In this document: piece after piece, positions 1 to 11,172 of the stretch
How positions within the stretch are numbered: position 1 is the stretch's first letter
How the letters are laid out: each line of letters opens with the position of its first letter
DNA from: Calcarisporiella thermophila CBS 279.70
Lineage: Eukaryota > Calcarisporiellomycota
Length of the DNA: 64,000 nucleotides
NCBI RefSeq assembly: GCF_041956535.1
Contig: NW_027192211.1
Location: forward strand, 517,935 to 581,934
Direction of reading: 5' to 3'
The notes under the pieces: model-generated
Database searches by the model: none
What the model was told of the DNA's origin: nothing
The model's input: only the letters and a program-made list of their open reading frames with translations
Made by a program: the position numbers and the translations under genes

Positions 1-312
1 GATTTCAATAATGAAGAGGACATCGCTTATGTTTGGAGAAAACGGGCCCCGAAATTATAGTTAAATAAAAAAACCGAAATTGATATTGGTACTGTAAATC
101 CTTGAATTATACGCCTAACTTTTGCATTCACCCAGACGCACGCCCATATGTTCGTGCTACGTCATCCAGGGTAAAAAAATGCGGGACAGACATGTTGCTA
201 TCTAAAACGGGCGATTGCCAAATCGAATTGCCAAATTCAATCCGGTATGTGTATGTGGGGTTAGGGGATCTGACGAGATCAGACCTTCCGATTCCTCTGA
301 TTTCTATTTAGT

Positions 313-322
313 ATATAAAAGA
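313..322 (+). promoter_or_regulatory. TATA-like box
   Basis: The run tatataaaag lies about 17-26 bases before the ATG at 339. It is the main reason to take the small spliced candidate downstream seriously. The spacing to the ATG is short, so the mRNA leader would be very brief. Confidence 0.3.
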
Positions 323-338
323 GCAACCTTGATGTATC

Positions 339-738
339 ATGGCTGTGCTTGATGATATCATTATTCATTTGCAAAGACCGGCTCAACTATTCGTATGTGC
401 AAGTGCTTCTCCTGACATCAACCACCCTTGATAAAGAGCAGGCTTCCTACCTCTCAATCTCAATTACACCTTGCGTGAGTGAGTTTGTGTCTGAATACGC
501 ACTAACTAAATTGAATCCCAGGCGCTTGACAAAGATTCTCTTCCTCGGAGGAGGTGGAGAAAGTTCTGATACCCTTCTTCTTAAGATGGTTGAACACAGT
601 TGCCGTGAAAGTATTAGACTACAACAGCACTGCCACAGATAATTCATCTAGATTAAATCCTTGTGAAAGCCTGCTTAACCCTCCTTGAGTTGGCTATTGC
701 AGCCGAATCCTGGTACTCTCGGAGTGATTGAGGCCGTT
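339..738 (+). CDS. possible small spliced gene, unknown product
   Basis: From the ATG at 339 a frame MAVLDDIIIHLQRPAQLF runs to a gtatgt donor. It joins in phase to ASYLSISITPC after the acceptor gagcag, and then to ALDKDSLPRRR after tcccag near 520. Further pieces (NTVAVKVLDYNSTATD and, after a short intron ending tattgcag, SESWYSRSD plus a stop near 738) can be joined in phase only by assuming introns of about 35-42 nt. The chain of phase-consistent splice sites behind a TATA-like box is suggestive, but I recognise no family and the product would be under 90 residues. The open frames on either strand here could also be chance. Confidence 0.25.
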
Positions 739-741
739 TTA

Positions 742-1139
742 AACTTGAACAGCATCTATGGCATCTCCTGTTTATCCATGTCGAAGGCGAACCACTTTGC
801 TACCATAAAGGAAAAAGTCGCGAGTCCTTACTAAAACGACGCAGGTTGAAAATCAGCCATATCTAATCGACTTGGATACAGTTTTGTGATGTGCAGGGCA
901 AAAGCAATAGGCTTTTAATTCCCAAATGCGCAATATCTTGCCAAATCTTGACTTTACTATAAATATTTCATAATGTATTATTCTTAATATAAATCAATGT
1001 TTTCAAAATGAAAATTAAGAAACAAAAGACACAAAGGAAAAACAAATAGAGAAAGCGTCCGCAAAGGAATTGAGGTAGTAAGGCTTTATGTGAGAGAGGA
1101 GGATAACAACTGTGTATGAACATCTTTTTTTTCCCTTCT
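742..1139. other. intergenic, AT-rich
   Basis: No supported coding sequence. This is probably the 3' flank of EMG1 and of the upstream candidate. Confidence 0.5.
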
Positions 1140-2140
1140 TTACAAAACTCCCCATAGGTCCTCTAGTGCGCAGCAAACCTTTCCGCATGCCACGCTTGCA
1201 CTCAATGGGTATCCGCTTAAGCTGATCTTCTCGTCTACGTAATCGTCTGCAAAGTCGTCTTTGCCGTGTGCCATCGCACCAATGGCGACGCAGATTGAAG
1301 CATCTTGCGGAAGAGTAGGCAGATAATCTTTTAATCGCACAAGAGGAGCGTCGGCCGAAAAGGCTTGAAAGAAGAGAGGGGTCAATTTTTTCTGTTCGCG
1401 ACCTATTTGAGAACTTGCCAACCAAAACACTTACTGATTTTGCGACAGTTCGTCGGCAGATGATCCGTAATTGGATTTTTAATCACTCTCAACAGCTTCT
1501 CTGATCCATTGACGGAGCGGATGCTCAGCTTATGCAAGAGTTGGACTTTGGAAATGCAGCTAAAGCTTTAGCAAAATCTTTTATCATGTCAAGAGAAATC
1601 ATTATTCTCACCCATAAGCCCCGAGAAACGTTTGAATGTACGAGGGATTCGAACATGCGGATTGACCTCGATAAGGACATTCTTGGCAGTATGGATATAA
1701 ATTTGTAGCAAGCCGGCCTTGTTGAGTGGGCTGTCCAGCAGTGTCAGGAGACACTAAAAATTCGAAGAAACAATGAGGCCTTTGTACTCAATCTCGAGTC
1801 GGCATGAATGAAGCATTCTTGAATTTACCTGGTGTGTGATGTCAGGACGAGCATCCGTAATATCCTTTCCTAGCTTCTTGAGAATTGCCTGATGATCATC
1901 ACAGTTCAGTAGCTGGTATCGTGCGTCCTTTGCTTTTCCTACTCGGTATGTCTCTAGACATGCACGCTCGAGCACAACAATGAGGCGGCGACTGTTTTCT
2001 CGCTCTACCGGAGTGCGAGGAATTTTAGGCGCCTGAGGAACGAGAGAGACATTGGCATTGGCAGAGGCGTTGGGGCGAGCCTCCGACTTGGTCTCCTTGT
2101 GCTGCTGGTCTGTTTTCATCTCTACGTCTTCTAGATCCAT
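1140..2140 (-). CDS. EMG1: EMG1/NEP1 rRNA pseudouridine N1-methyltransferase
   Basis: SPOUT-family enzyme that methylates N1 of a hypermodified pseudouridine in 18S rRNA and is needed for 40S assembly in the nucleolus (family knowledge). Four exons read by eye: about 2140-1829, then a second beginning near 1770, a third near 1550-1435, and a last near 1355-1140. Exon 1 has a low-complexity N-terminus of about 45 residues, then [14 protein letters not shown] and DARPDITHQ. The next exons give [33 protein letters not shown] and [18 protein letters not shown]. The last ends [25 protein letters not shown] and EDLWGVL. These are the conserved blocks of the family in the right order. It is divergent from MAM33, with about 200 bp between the two ATGs. 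Nothing appears broken. Confidence 0.93.
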
Positions 2141-2344
2141 CTTTCAATTATTTGGCTCTTGGTCACTGTCTTTCAATCCCCGTACTGAAGCTTGAAAAGT
2201 GTAAACATGATAACAGAGGGTCTTTCGGAGATTAAATTCACTGCGCCAACCTTTTTTCCAACATCAACACAGTCCAAGGTCAGAGCTAGGCATTTTTTTA
2301 TTATCTGTCAAAAAGCTCTACATTTGATTCTCTACATCACAAAC

Positions 2345-3347
2345 ATGGCATTTGCCCTCCGAACTCTTGCCCGCACGGCCACACGCTATACTCCTCTTGT
2401 GATACGTTCCGCCCCTGCACCCCGCCTTTCTGCCGCCGCAACTCTACGCCCTTTCACACGAGCCTTTACTTCGACCCCCCTCGCACGTGGCCATGGTCTC
2501 GTTGATCAAGATCTTTCCCACAAGCTCTCCGAGGAAATTCAGTACGAGCGCGACAATGCCGAGCCCACAGAGCCTGAATTCCTTACCGAATTCCGCAAAA
2601 ACAGCCCCTTCAAGATCGAAGAGCGCCCCGGTTACGATGAAGTCGCGTTGACGCGCTCTTTCGGTAACGAAAAGATTCAGGTTCTCTTCTCCATTTCCGA
2701 CATTAATGACGCAGAGGATGTGGAAGAATTTGCGGAGGAGGGTGAAGCTGAAGCTGAGGTAGGGATTCAGTTTGTCAGAAATTGCATTTATTCGAAGCTA
2801 ACTCGATTCTCTGATTTTAAGGCCCCAGAGACCGAATCCTCGTTCCCAGTGCGCTGCTCCATCACCATTGAAAAGGTTAGTAGAAGCATTTGGTTATTTG
2901 AAGTCCCCCTTGTCTTTGCTAACTGTCCATTTTCCCGCTTTTTTTTAGGATAACAAGGGGGCTTTGACCATCGACGCTGTTGCGCAGGACGGTATCTTTA
3001 TGATCGAAAACATCCTCTTCTACAAGGACAACAGATTGGCCACCGAGCAAACCGCCGAAGCTGACTGGCAACGCCGTGGACTCTATATTGGCCCGCAGTT
3101 CGCGCATCTTGACCCGGTAAATTGAAATTTGACACTTTGAATAACCAAAAATCGAATGGGGATCTAACCACGACTGCTATCTTTTTTATTTTTTCGATAG
3201 AATGTTCAAGTCATGTTTGAGCGGTTCCTCGAGGAGCGTGGCGTCAACACGGCCCTTGCCCTCTTCATTCCATCCTATGTTGAACTGAAGGAGCAAAAAG
3301 AGTATGTGGCGTGGTTGGAGAATGTTAAAACTTTTGTCGATGCGTAA
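2345..3347 (+). CDS. MAM33: mitochondrial matrix acidic protein, MAM33/p32 (C1QBP) family
   Basis: Four exons: 2345-2758, 2822-2875, 2949-3116 and 3201-3347, all with GT-AG introns and consistent phase, giving 260 residues. The start at MAFALRTLARTATRYTP is preferred over an in-frame ATG at 2192 because it opens an Arg/Ser/Ala-rich mitochondrial presequence ending near STPLARGHG. The mature part has the acidic loop (EDVEEFAEEGEAEAE), the DNKGALTIDAVAQDG strand and the C-terminal FERFLEERGVNTALA/FIPSYVELKEQKEYVAWLENVK block of the p32 doughnut trimer. In yeast the protein supports mitochondrial translation. It shares a short upstream region with EMG1. Length and domain order are normal. Confidence 0.95.
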
Positions 3348-4061
3348 TGGTGACCTAAGTGCATATGTCTTTTCTAAATAAAAACAAAATTTTTCAAGTG
3401 TTCATCAAAGAATTAAGCTTGTCACTTTATTGAAACCTCCAGTTTAACGCTGCGCTCTCGAAGAGTGGCCATATTTTGATACTTTATACAGCTTTTGAGG
3501 TATTGGAAGAAGAATCCATTCACCAAAAATTGAAAATCGTTTCATTCATGGCTCGAAACTTTTCCTATATCTGACAGAAAGCATTGGGGGGAGATTTAGA
3601 GAAGCGTTGCCAGAAAGACTTGTGGTGGAAAACGATCTCATTCTATTTACCAATGAAAAATTTCTTGTTCATAATCGGAACAAGTCTTGTGTGGTTTTCC
3701 GTTCCTACTTTCTCGTGACAGGATTATATATAATATTATATATAATTTTTAGAAATGAGAAAAAAAAGGGGGGAATGTGGAGAAGTATCGAAAATAAAAA
3801 TCGGCTGGGAGACAGAATCTCCAAAACACAAAAGATATTTATATATATATAAGAACATAGCTGTGAGAAGAAAAAGGAGAACAATAATAAAGCATTGCTA
3901 TTGAAGAATAAGTAAAACAAAGCACATTAATAATTTATCACAACACAATTTCGGGAAAAAAATTAAACGCACATAAAAAAAGGGGGAAGAGAAAAGGGGA
4001 AATTTCTATAGCGATGGAGAAGAAAACGAAGGTTTTCTTAAGGCTTAGTATGCTCGAGCAT
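3348..4061. other. intergenic, converging 3' flanks
   Basis: Spacer between the convergent MAM33 and PHO81-like genes. It contains purine-rich runs and short TA tracts (about 3722-3748 and 3836-3852). No coding sequence is supported. Confidence 0.6.
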
Positions 4062-7000
4062 TCATAGATCTACGGTGTTCGGATTGCTGAACCGGATCAC
4101 TCCATCCACAACGCACGCATCTACCTGATATTGTTCCTGCAGCCGGACGTTCCTTGGTTCATTATTGGCCTCACCAAAGGTGACCAAAACCAAGCCAGCC
4201 TCCTTGATAGTGGAAATCAAGGGGGGTACTTGGACGAGAGGGGTGGAGTAGCACATGATACCGAGAAGATTGTTGGTTTTGGCAAACTTGACTGCTTCCT
4301 TAAACGAGGAACAGTGGGGATCATCAAGCAGGTGTGTGTCTTGGTCATTCGGAGAAGAGGGTAAAGGCTGAACTGCAATGGCCAACTGTGAAATAGTAGC
4401 ATGGCCGGCAGAGACATTTGAAGTGTCTTCTGCTTTGCGCTTACGAGACTGCAGTTGCGCGGTATCCTTTCCAAATCCGCAGTAGGAACTGAAGAACACG
4501 GCATCTTCGGGAGAGAAATTACGCAAATAAATATCAGATTAGCCCTCGTCCCCTTTACTTCCTTGTCAAAAGAAAAGGTAAGAAAACAAAAGACTTACAG
4601 TTTGGCTGCTTCCAATTTAACACCATACAAATGGATGGGTTGAAGGACGAGAATATGATAGACCTGCTCTGAGACGCTAGTCGTTGTGCATATTGGTACA
4701 CGGTTTTCAGGATTGCGTCCACGTATTCATTGTTCTCGGCAATGTTGGCAAATCGGTGCAGAGCGAAGTCCGCGGCCATTGGATAGAGAACCTCGATGTT
4801 GAGGCCGTAGGCAGGCGGGAGACTCGTAAGCACTTGTTCCAGAGAGAGATAGGCTTGGTTGATGATCCGCTGTACCTCGTGAGCACTTCCAGCGCGCTCC
4901 CAGTTAGTGTCACGTTCACGGCGGCTCCCAACTGTCTTGAACTGCTCATAGGTGACATCCGAAACGCAGAGATCGAGGCCTTCCATGGGCAACATCCACC
5001 CCGAGAAGACCACAGGCACCATATCACGGGTGACTTGCACGAACACTTGGATGTATTCGCCCGAAAGAGAGGACGCAGTCACGAACGAGGATTGTCCGGC
5101 GGCGCCTGAAAGCCCGTGAGAGCCCGTAGTGGGCTGATGCACGGGACTATACGTGACATCGGGAACACCCGGATTTCCGGGAGAGGAGCCCACACCCGTA
5201 GCCTTCCAATAGGTCTCGATACGGCCACCAATTTCGAGCTGGACGTCGCGGAACGGCCTTATCACCGAGAATTCATAGGACACTTCACCTACGACTTTGA
5301 GATGGGGGTCGAAGAGTGGACAAGACACGGCAGAGCTTGCCCCTCCACAGCCTCCGTAGGGAAGCGGACCATAGGTGCGAACATTCTGATCAAACAAATG
5401 CTGCAGGGTTACTCCACGCCCAATCACCCGTGACCCAAACGTGGGGTAGATGTCAAATTCTAGGGAGAGATTCTCCAGAGACGCAACCTGGAACGAAAAG
5501 ATACGGCCTTCATCCGCCAGTGGCAAGATCACATTGTAGGGAATCAACCCAGTGTCTGGTTTGGAAGAGATCACCAGTTTTAGAGACGAGAGCCCACTGT
5601 CGCCGTAGAGACGCACGGGCTGCTTACGGTGGTGACGGGACTTGTGACCAAGGCGGATCTGGAGAAGGTACTTCTTGTCGAGATAATTGTGTCCGTAGAT
5701 GCGGAACGGAATAATGGGAGGGGGAAGGGAGAGGTCCGGAATGTCAAGATCGTCTGGGTCTCCTCCGCCGTCTTCGACGTTGGGGGCGTTCTCACCCTCG
5801 GCAGAGGTCATCGGCTCATCCACCACCGAATCCACAACACACCCAGCCTCCAACAACACCGCCACACATTCCACATGGCCCTCCCACGCAGCGTAGTAGA
5901 CCGGGGTTAATCCGAATTCATCCTTCATATTCAACTTACACCCCGCCTCAATTAATGCCCGAACACACTGAATATGGCCGTCGCTGGCGGCATAGAAAAG
6001 TGGAGTCCAGCCCTTGTACGTGTCGGGGGTGTCCAGATGAGCAGAATCATACTGTGTTAACATTCTAGTTAGCTCGGGATGACCAGCACGACAGGTCAGG
6101 TGCAGTGGATACATTCCCTCAGAGTTGAGCAAGACTTTTGCGCCGCGATTCATCAAGAGAAGCGCGACATCTTTGTGGCCATACTGACAAGCGAGAGAGA
6201 GCGGGATATAGTCCTGCTCGGCGTTGGCGGGCTCGACCTCAGCTCCTGCTTCCAGGAAGATCTTGACGCATTCTGTATGGCCATTGATAACCGCATAGAT
6301 AAATGGAGTGAACCCGTCATGATCTGACACGTCGTAATTCGCCCCGTGATCTAACACGAATCGGGCACATGCACCATGTCCATGCATAGCCATGTAGTGA
6401 ATCGGGCGGCGTCCATAGGCGTCTACGGCGTTTACGTCCGCTCGGTGCTCCACGCATTGTTTAATCAGGGCTAGGCTTCCCGTGATAGCGGCCTCATGTA
6501 GACAGGTCCGATCGTTAATGTCATCAATATACTTGAAATTGATGAGGCCACTGCCCACCACTAGTTGAACAATATCATCTGTGGCGTCCGAGCAGGCACG
6601 CCAGAATACACGTGAAACTCGGTCACTATCTGCAGAAAATGGATGCTGTCGAATTCGATCGATCACTTCCTGGACAAGTGCCACCGAGCCGGTAAGCATT
6701 GCCTTATGGAGCTCAATCGAGAGTTCGTCAATCACGGAGGCGCTTGCAAGAGCCGCAGATTTGCCTATCGAAGCCGTGAAGTCAATGGACTTTCTCTGTT
6801 GCGGCATAACTTCAGTTGTAGCGGTGGCTGAAGGAACTACCGCTTGTCCATCAGCAAGACTATCCAGTTCAAGCAGATTGCTTGCAGCCACATCTGCAAA
6901 TTCAGCAAGGCTCTGTTGATTGAAGCAGGGCTGGATTTCCACCTGGCGCGAGAGATACAGCTCTTTCGTGCTCGATTTAGAGCGTTTGTCCCATTTTTTG

Positions 7001-7707
7001 AGGATTTTTCGAAAACCGGTGCCATTAATCTCGACGAATTTCTAAAATGCATATGGAAAGTGAAGAAAGCGGTGAGTGAGTATATACAGATGGTGTTTTT
7101 AGGGTGGGTGACTGCATTTACCTGCAATTTGTTCAAATCATGTTCGAACTGATGGAAGGCCTCCTGCAGTGATGTGAGGGAGGTTAACTTATGGTGCGTC
7201 ATAAGTTGTTCATCGCGGGCCAGTACGATCTTTTTTTTATCAACAAGTGTCCGTAAACGTACGTTAAGCTCAGCCTCCTTTTGCAAATAAAACTGGTTGA
7301 TCTATTCAGGAAAATAGAACGGGAAATGGTTCAGTCATACTAGCCAGCTATATGAATGTATATAAATATTAGGTGTGTTGCTCGGTCCTTACCTTCTCCA
7401 ACTCTCGTTCTAGTCTAAAGAAGAATGCTGCCTTAATACTCTGTAGAGTCTTGGCTGGATCGGCATCAGGTACTCCAGCTGCAGCAACACTAATGGTTGC
7501 CGCATCGGGAGCCGTGTCCACAGGTGCATTTTGCAAACTCCCGATGATTTTCTTGAGGGCCTTGTAGTTCAAATAATACGGCGCCCATTCAGGCACTTGC
7601 AAGTTGATTAGCTGCTTTCCGAACTATCGGGCATTTGGGTGAATAAAGAGAGGATCAACAAGTCAATTTGAAAAAACACGGTGGAAGCTGTTAATAGGCA
7701 CCTTCAT
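4062..7707 (-). CDS. PHO81-like SPX-ankyrin-GDPD protein
   Basis: Phosphate-signalling protein of the Pho81/Nuc-2 type, an inositol-pyrophosphate-sensing CDK inhibitor in studied fungi. Exons by eye: 7707-7702 (ATGAAG only), 7623-7393, 7301-7122, 7041 to about 4600, and about 4508-4062. Joined, the N-terminus reads MKFGKQLINLQVPEWAPYY, the classic SPX start. SPX continues through LKKIIGSLQ to the basic helix GTGFRKILKKWDK, which contains the known phosphate-ligand lysines. About seven ankyrin repeats follow (for example CLHEAAITGSLALIKQC, TPFIYAVINGHTECVK, TPVYYAAWEGHVECVA). The C-terminal GDPD-like part has GLNIEVLYP, the AVFFSSYCGFG segment and the end VDGVIRFSNPNTVDL. I do not see the catalytic HRG of active phosphodiesterases, as in yeast Pho81, so it is probably regulatory rather than enzymatic. 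The last intron acceptor (cccgaag) was chosen by phase. Confidence 0.93.
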
Positions 7708-8568
7708 AGTTGTAATAAGACCCTGATAAATAATAAATATAAGGCTCCAGTCGATATATGCCCGTGTAGATTCGCTTCCACACCCTAAAATCGATTATGT
7801 GTGAAGAGAAGATTGCTAGATGCCTTTATGAAAGTGAAGAGAAGGAAGAAAAGGAGTAGGATTCCTTCACAGCGAGAGAAAGTTAGAAGGCCAATAAGTC
7901 AGAGGGTCGAAATTGCCAGAAACATTGAGATCAAATTCAAATTACCTGGCCACAATAGTGAACAGTTAAATGAAAGCAGATATCATTTGAAGTATCAAAG
8001 GAGAATATGATATCGTTTTTTTTTTTATGAAAGACGTCTGCTTTAACCTCTGAACTTTTTCTCCTCGATAAGGGCAAGTTGATGGGATGATGAAGTTAGG
8101 TTAGGTTAGTAGTAGGATATATCTACAATTCATGATGGAAACAAGGGAGTTGGAAATTATGCCGAATCAATTGATCATATATGGTGTTTTTCTCTAAGCC
8201 CCACAATTCATGTTATCCAAGTATCCGATAATATTTTCACAAATGGATATGCGTTAAATTTAGCTAACCTATACCCCTATTTGCTCTGTTAAAATTGAAG
8301 GCTGCTTCTTCTAAGACATATAACAATCATTTGATCTTATCTCATCAAATTCACTGGGCTGCCCATCTTTATTAAGGATGTTCTAGTTACATAGTTAAAT
8401 TGATAGACTTTGACTGACTCTTGGCTAGAACCTTCTAACAACATATTTTCGTGGGAATATTGAAGCCGAAACCAAAATTTCTTAATATAGGAGGGTAGTA
8501 GTATCTAGATCACAATTAAGAAAACCTCAATATACACACAATAATAAATAGATAAATATGTGATATGT
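7708..8568. other. intergenic
   Basis: Spacer holding the PHO81-like promoter side and the 3' flank of the 7TM gene. An open frame at 7801-8010 is purine-rich with no recognisable content. Two TTAGG units near 8095-8108 look accidental. Confidence 0.5.
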
Positions 8569-9540
8569 CTAAATTAGAGTTTCTATCTCTGCTGCACCTG
8601 AAGTCAGCTCAAGTGATGATCTATGCAAGCGATTTTTCTTCTTGAGAGGCCACCACGAGATATTCTCCAACGTGTCTTTTACTGTAGGATGTAAAAGGAA
8701 AATAAGAAGATTAATTGTTCCTGACATATCGATGATCACTGGTTCGAATTCAATATAATAATGCAGTAGACCATGAGGTATTTCTAATGCTTCTAAGATA
8801 GCATTAGTCGCGTGTAGAGATATCGCTGCGGTGCCTAAAACGATTGTAAACGGGTAGTATAGAGTAAAGAGTACCGAAACAAGTAAGCGCCTCTGCTTAG
8901 CCTTGGACTCTTTGCTTTCTGAGCCTACTGAGTTTAGAGTAGAAAATTCTTTTCGAAGCCGATAAAATACCATAGCTACAACCACGAAGGAATACGACAC
9001 GCAAATGAAGGTCCACGATAAATATATTAATCCCGCGACAAATGTGCGAAGGCTCTGTGTAAAGTCACGGTCTGGATTCTCATCGTTATTGGATGTAAGC
9101 TTGAGGAAATATTCGGGGTCGACTAGGAGAATATAAGGCAAGCTACATAATACAGCACAAAGTAGAGAAATGATCCAGTACCAGTTCTGAATGCGCTTTG
9201 CGTATGCCACACGGTATATGAATGAGAGATGGAGATCAAACGCAATACACACCGGCATCATCATAGCCCAGGTGCTGACCATTTGGGGAACAGCAAATAA
9301 AATGCGGGCAATCAACTGATTCGATAATTTGGGAAGAGAATTGTGGAATTCTTCAGTGTAGATAATACCAACAACATGAAAGACCACATCTATTAGTCCG
9401 ATCCAAAAGCTTTGACTGATGTAAACAATATTTACGACTTCAGGTTTCTTTTTCTGGAGACTGAGAACAAGCGTGAAAAGAATAATCCCGCTAAATGCAG
9501 AAAGCGAATTCAAACTGAGAGATAATAGCGAGATGGGCAT
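8569..9540 (-). CDS. seven-transmembrane receptor-like protein, copy A
   Basis: Single exon, 323 residues. About seven hydrophobic segments are visible: near residues 5-28, 40-62, 80-102, 118-140, 165-195, 218-245 and 260-285. They follow a GPCR-like layout with a short N-terminus, a loop after TM3 carrying LDLHLSFIYR, and a basic third cytoplasmic loop (SKESKAKQRR). The tail contains HPTVKDTLENISWWPLKKK. Copy B at 10210-11172 shares the LDLHLSF and SWWP-x-KK motifs and the same topology, so the two are tandem paralogues on the same strand. Ligand and G-protein partner are unknown. The layout resembles fungal nutrient or pheromone-type and Dictyostelium cAR-like 7TM proteins, but I cannot assign a subfamily. 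Confidence 0.75.
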   Translation of the reverse strand: MPISLLSLSLNSLSAFSGIILFTLVLSLQKKKPEVVNIVYISQSFWIGLIDVVFHVVGIIYTEEFHNSLPKLSNQLIARILFAVPQMVSTWAMMMPVCIAFDLHLSFIYRVAYAKRIQNWYWIISLLCAVLCSLPYILLVDPEYFLKLTSNNDENPDRDFTQSLRTFVAGLIYLSWTFICVSYSFVVVAMVFYRLRKEFSTLNSVGSESKESKAKQRRLLVSVLFTLYYPFTIVLGTAAISLHATNAILEALEIPHGLLHYYIEFEPVIIDMSGTINLLIFLLHPTVKDTLENISWWPLKKKNRLHRSSLELTSGAAEIETLI

Positions 9541-10209
9541 GCTTCGATAGTGAATATTCTAGGAAGTCTAGTCCACTCAATTATATAGCAGAACCTGGGA
9601 TAGAAGTGAGATATAGAAGCGAAGAAAGATATTATGATGCTTGATAATAAGGTCAAATTTATACGAAACACAACGAGCATCCAATTACCTGTTAGCGGAT
9701 TAAAAAGGAAAATGAGAAATTTGATTAATATATGAATAAAAGGAAGCAAAAGTTGGCCCAGAGAGGGACATTAAAATAATCTGGCCAACAGCCCACAGAC
9801 ATCAGCAGGAGTTCTTGATTGAACCACTACTATCTGCATTTTTCACAATAAAAGATGCAAGGCAGAACGGACATCATTTAGCCTTTCGAAAAGGTTTATT
9901 CCTTTGGCAGCTTTGGATTTGTGTAATCGGGGTGTAGCATATTTAGAACAATGACGACAGGAGAGGGAAAAACTGAGGTGTTGTGCAGAGTTTACGGAAT
10001 ACAATTTTACAAAAAAAGGTTAACCTAAGTTTGCAGAAACGCACTACTCCTCTCGTGAGCAATAGCACAAATGGCAATATAGATCGATAGTAGAAATTTC
10101 CAGGAGAAGAAACACACTGGGAGAATCATCTTTTGTTGTTCTAGTGGTGGCAAAAGACAGGGCATGTCTAACAATACAACAGAAAAGTTCATATAGAAGG
10201 CTATACAGT
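9541..10209. other. spacer between tandem 7TM genes
   Basis: AT-rich, with no supported gene. It must carry the promoter of copy A and the 3' end of copy B. Confidence 0.5.
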
Positions 10210-11172
10210 TTATTCATCGATAAGCTTCTCAGTTTCTGAGTTACTAGTCACGGGCAATTCATGCTGAGTCGCTAACCGTCTTTCCTTTTTAATAGGCCAC
10301 CACGAAACGTCTTCCAAAGCGCGCCGGAATGTGGGATGAAAGAAAAACACGAGCAGATGAAATACGCCTGCCAAACTTTGGAGCATCATTAAAATCCAAA
10401 ACACGAGCTTTGGAATCTTAGGCAAAACTAAGATGTCCAGGAAGAGGTTGAAGGCCGGTAAAATATACGTCCATTGCGAGAGAATAAGCACGACTGGGTA
10501 TAAGAGTGCAAAGAGAATCGTGCGCTTTAAGCGGTGTTCAGAGTTTCGTGGCTCATTTCTCATATTATTACCGGCGCCTGATTCATGAGACTTCTTCCAC
10601 AGCGAATATAATACCGAGACTACTGCAACCACAGTATAAAGAGTGCAAATAAACTCCCAAGAAAATTGCAAGAACCACACGAAGTATAAGCGAAGATTAT
10701 TCTTAGACCCTAAAAATACCCTGTGCTTATCCCCTTCATAATCTACAGAGAGTAATAGATGACTGGGTAGTTGGTAACATAATGCTAGAAGGATTGAGAT
10801 GGGCGTGTAAAAGCGTTGTATTCTCTCCATTCTTTCGAATCGAAAAACAAATGAGAGATGCAAATCAAGTGCAATGCACACCACCACCATTGTGAGCCAG
10901 GCATTCAGGAACCATGGAAGGAAAAGGTGGAAATGGATCCACCAGTGGTCTGAAATTCCATTATAAGGCTCTAGCAGCACGCCGTTCCTGGATACCATAT
11001 ACCAAGTATATTCGATAGTATCTATGAGGCCAATCCAGAGGTTTTGTTTGAAAGAAAACACATTTACAACCCTCGGCTTTTTTAAGCGAAAATAAAGCAC
11101 CAGAAAGAATAGTAGGACCCCGCACAGCGCAGAGAGGATCTCGGCAACTTGAAAGAGCAGAGAATCATCCAT
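10210..11172 (-). CDS. seven-transmembrane receptor-like protein, copy B
   Basis: Single exon, 320 residues from the ATG at 11172 (MDDSLLFQVAEILSALCG). That start aligns with the start of copy A; an in-frame ATG at 11235 would add 21 residues. Shared features with copy A are a first TM of the type GVLLFFLVLYFRLKKPRVVN, FKQNLWIGLIDT after it, the TM3/loop block CIALDLHLSFVFR, a polar third cytoplasmic loop (NMRNEPRNSEHRLKR) and the tail HPTFRRALEDVSWWPIKKERR. Divergence between the copies is substantial outside these motifs, so the duplication is not recent. Likely a plasma-membrane sensor; ligand unknown. Confidence 0.75.
   Translation of the reverse strand: MDDSLLFQVAEILSALCGVLLFFLVLYFRLKKPRVVNVFSFKQNLWIGLIDTIEYTWYMVSRNGVLLEPYNGISDHWWIHFHLFLPWFLNAWLTMVVVCIALDLHLSFVFRFERMERIQRFYTPISILLALCYQLPSHLLLSVDYEGDKHRVFLGSKNNLRLYFVWFLQFSWEFICTLYTVVAVVSVLYSLWKKSHESGAGNNMRNEPRNSEHRLKRTILFALLYPVVLILSQWTYILPAFNLFLDILVLPKIPKLVFWILMMLQSLAGVFHLLVFFFHPTFRRALEDVSWWPIKKERRLATQHELPVTSNSETEKLIDE

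Noticed and set aside
1615-1650. gggattcgaacatgc, resembling a tRNA T-arm
   Set aside because: It lies within a coding exon of EMG1 ([11 protein letters not shown]) and no cloverleaf forms around it.
3720-3852. TA-rich tracts as a possible replication origin or matrix site
   Set aside because: Short simple-sequence runs are common in all spacers here and nothing distinguishes these.
8095-8108. TTAGG units resembling telomeric repeat (also TAACC units near 21411-21425)
   Set aside because: Only two or three units each, inside ordinary spacer or intron sequence with housekeeping genes on both sides. Chance is the simplest explanation.
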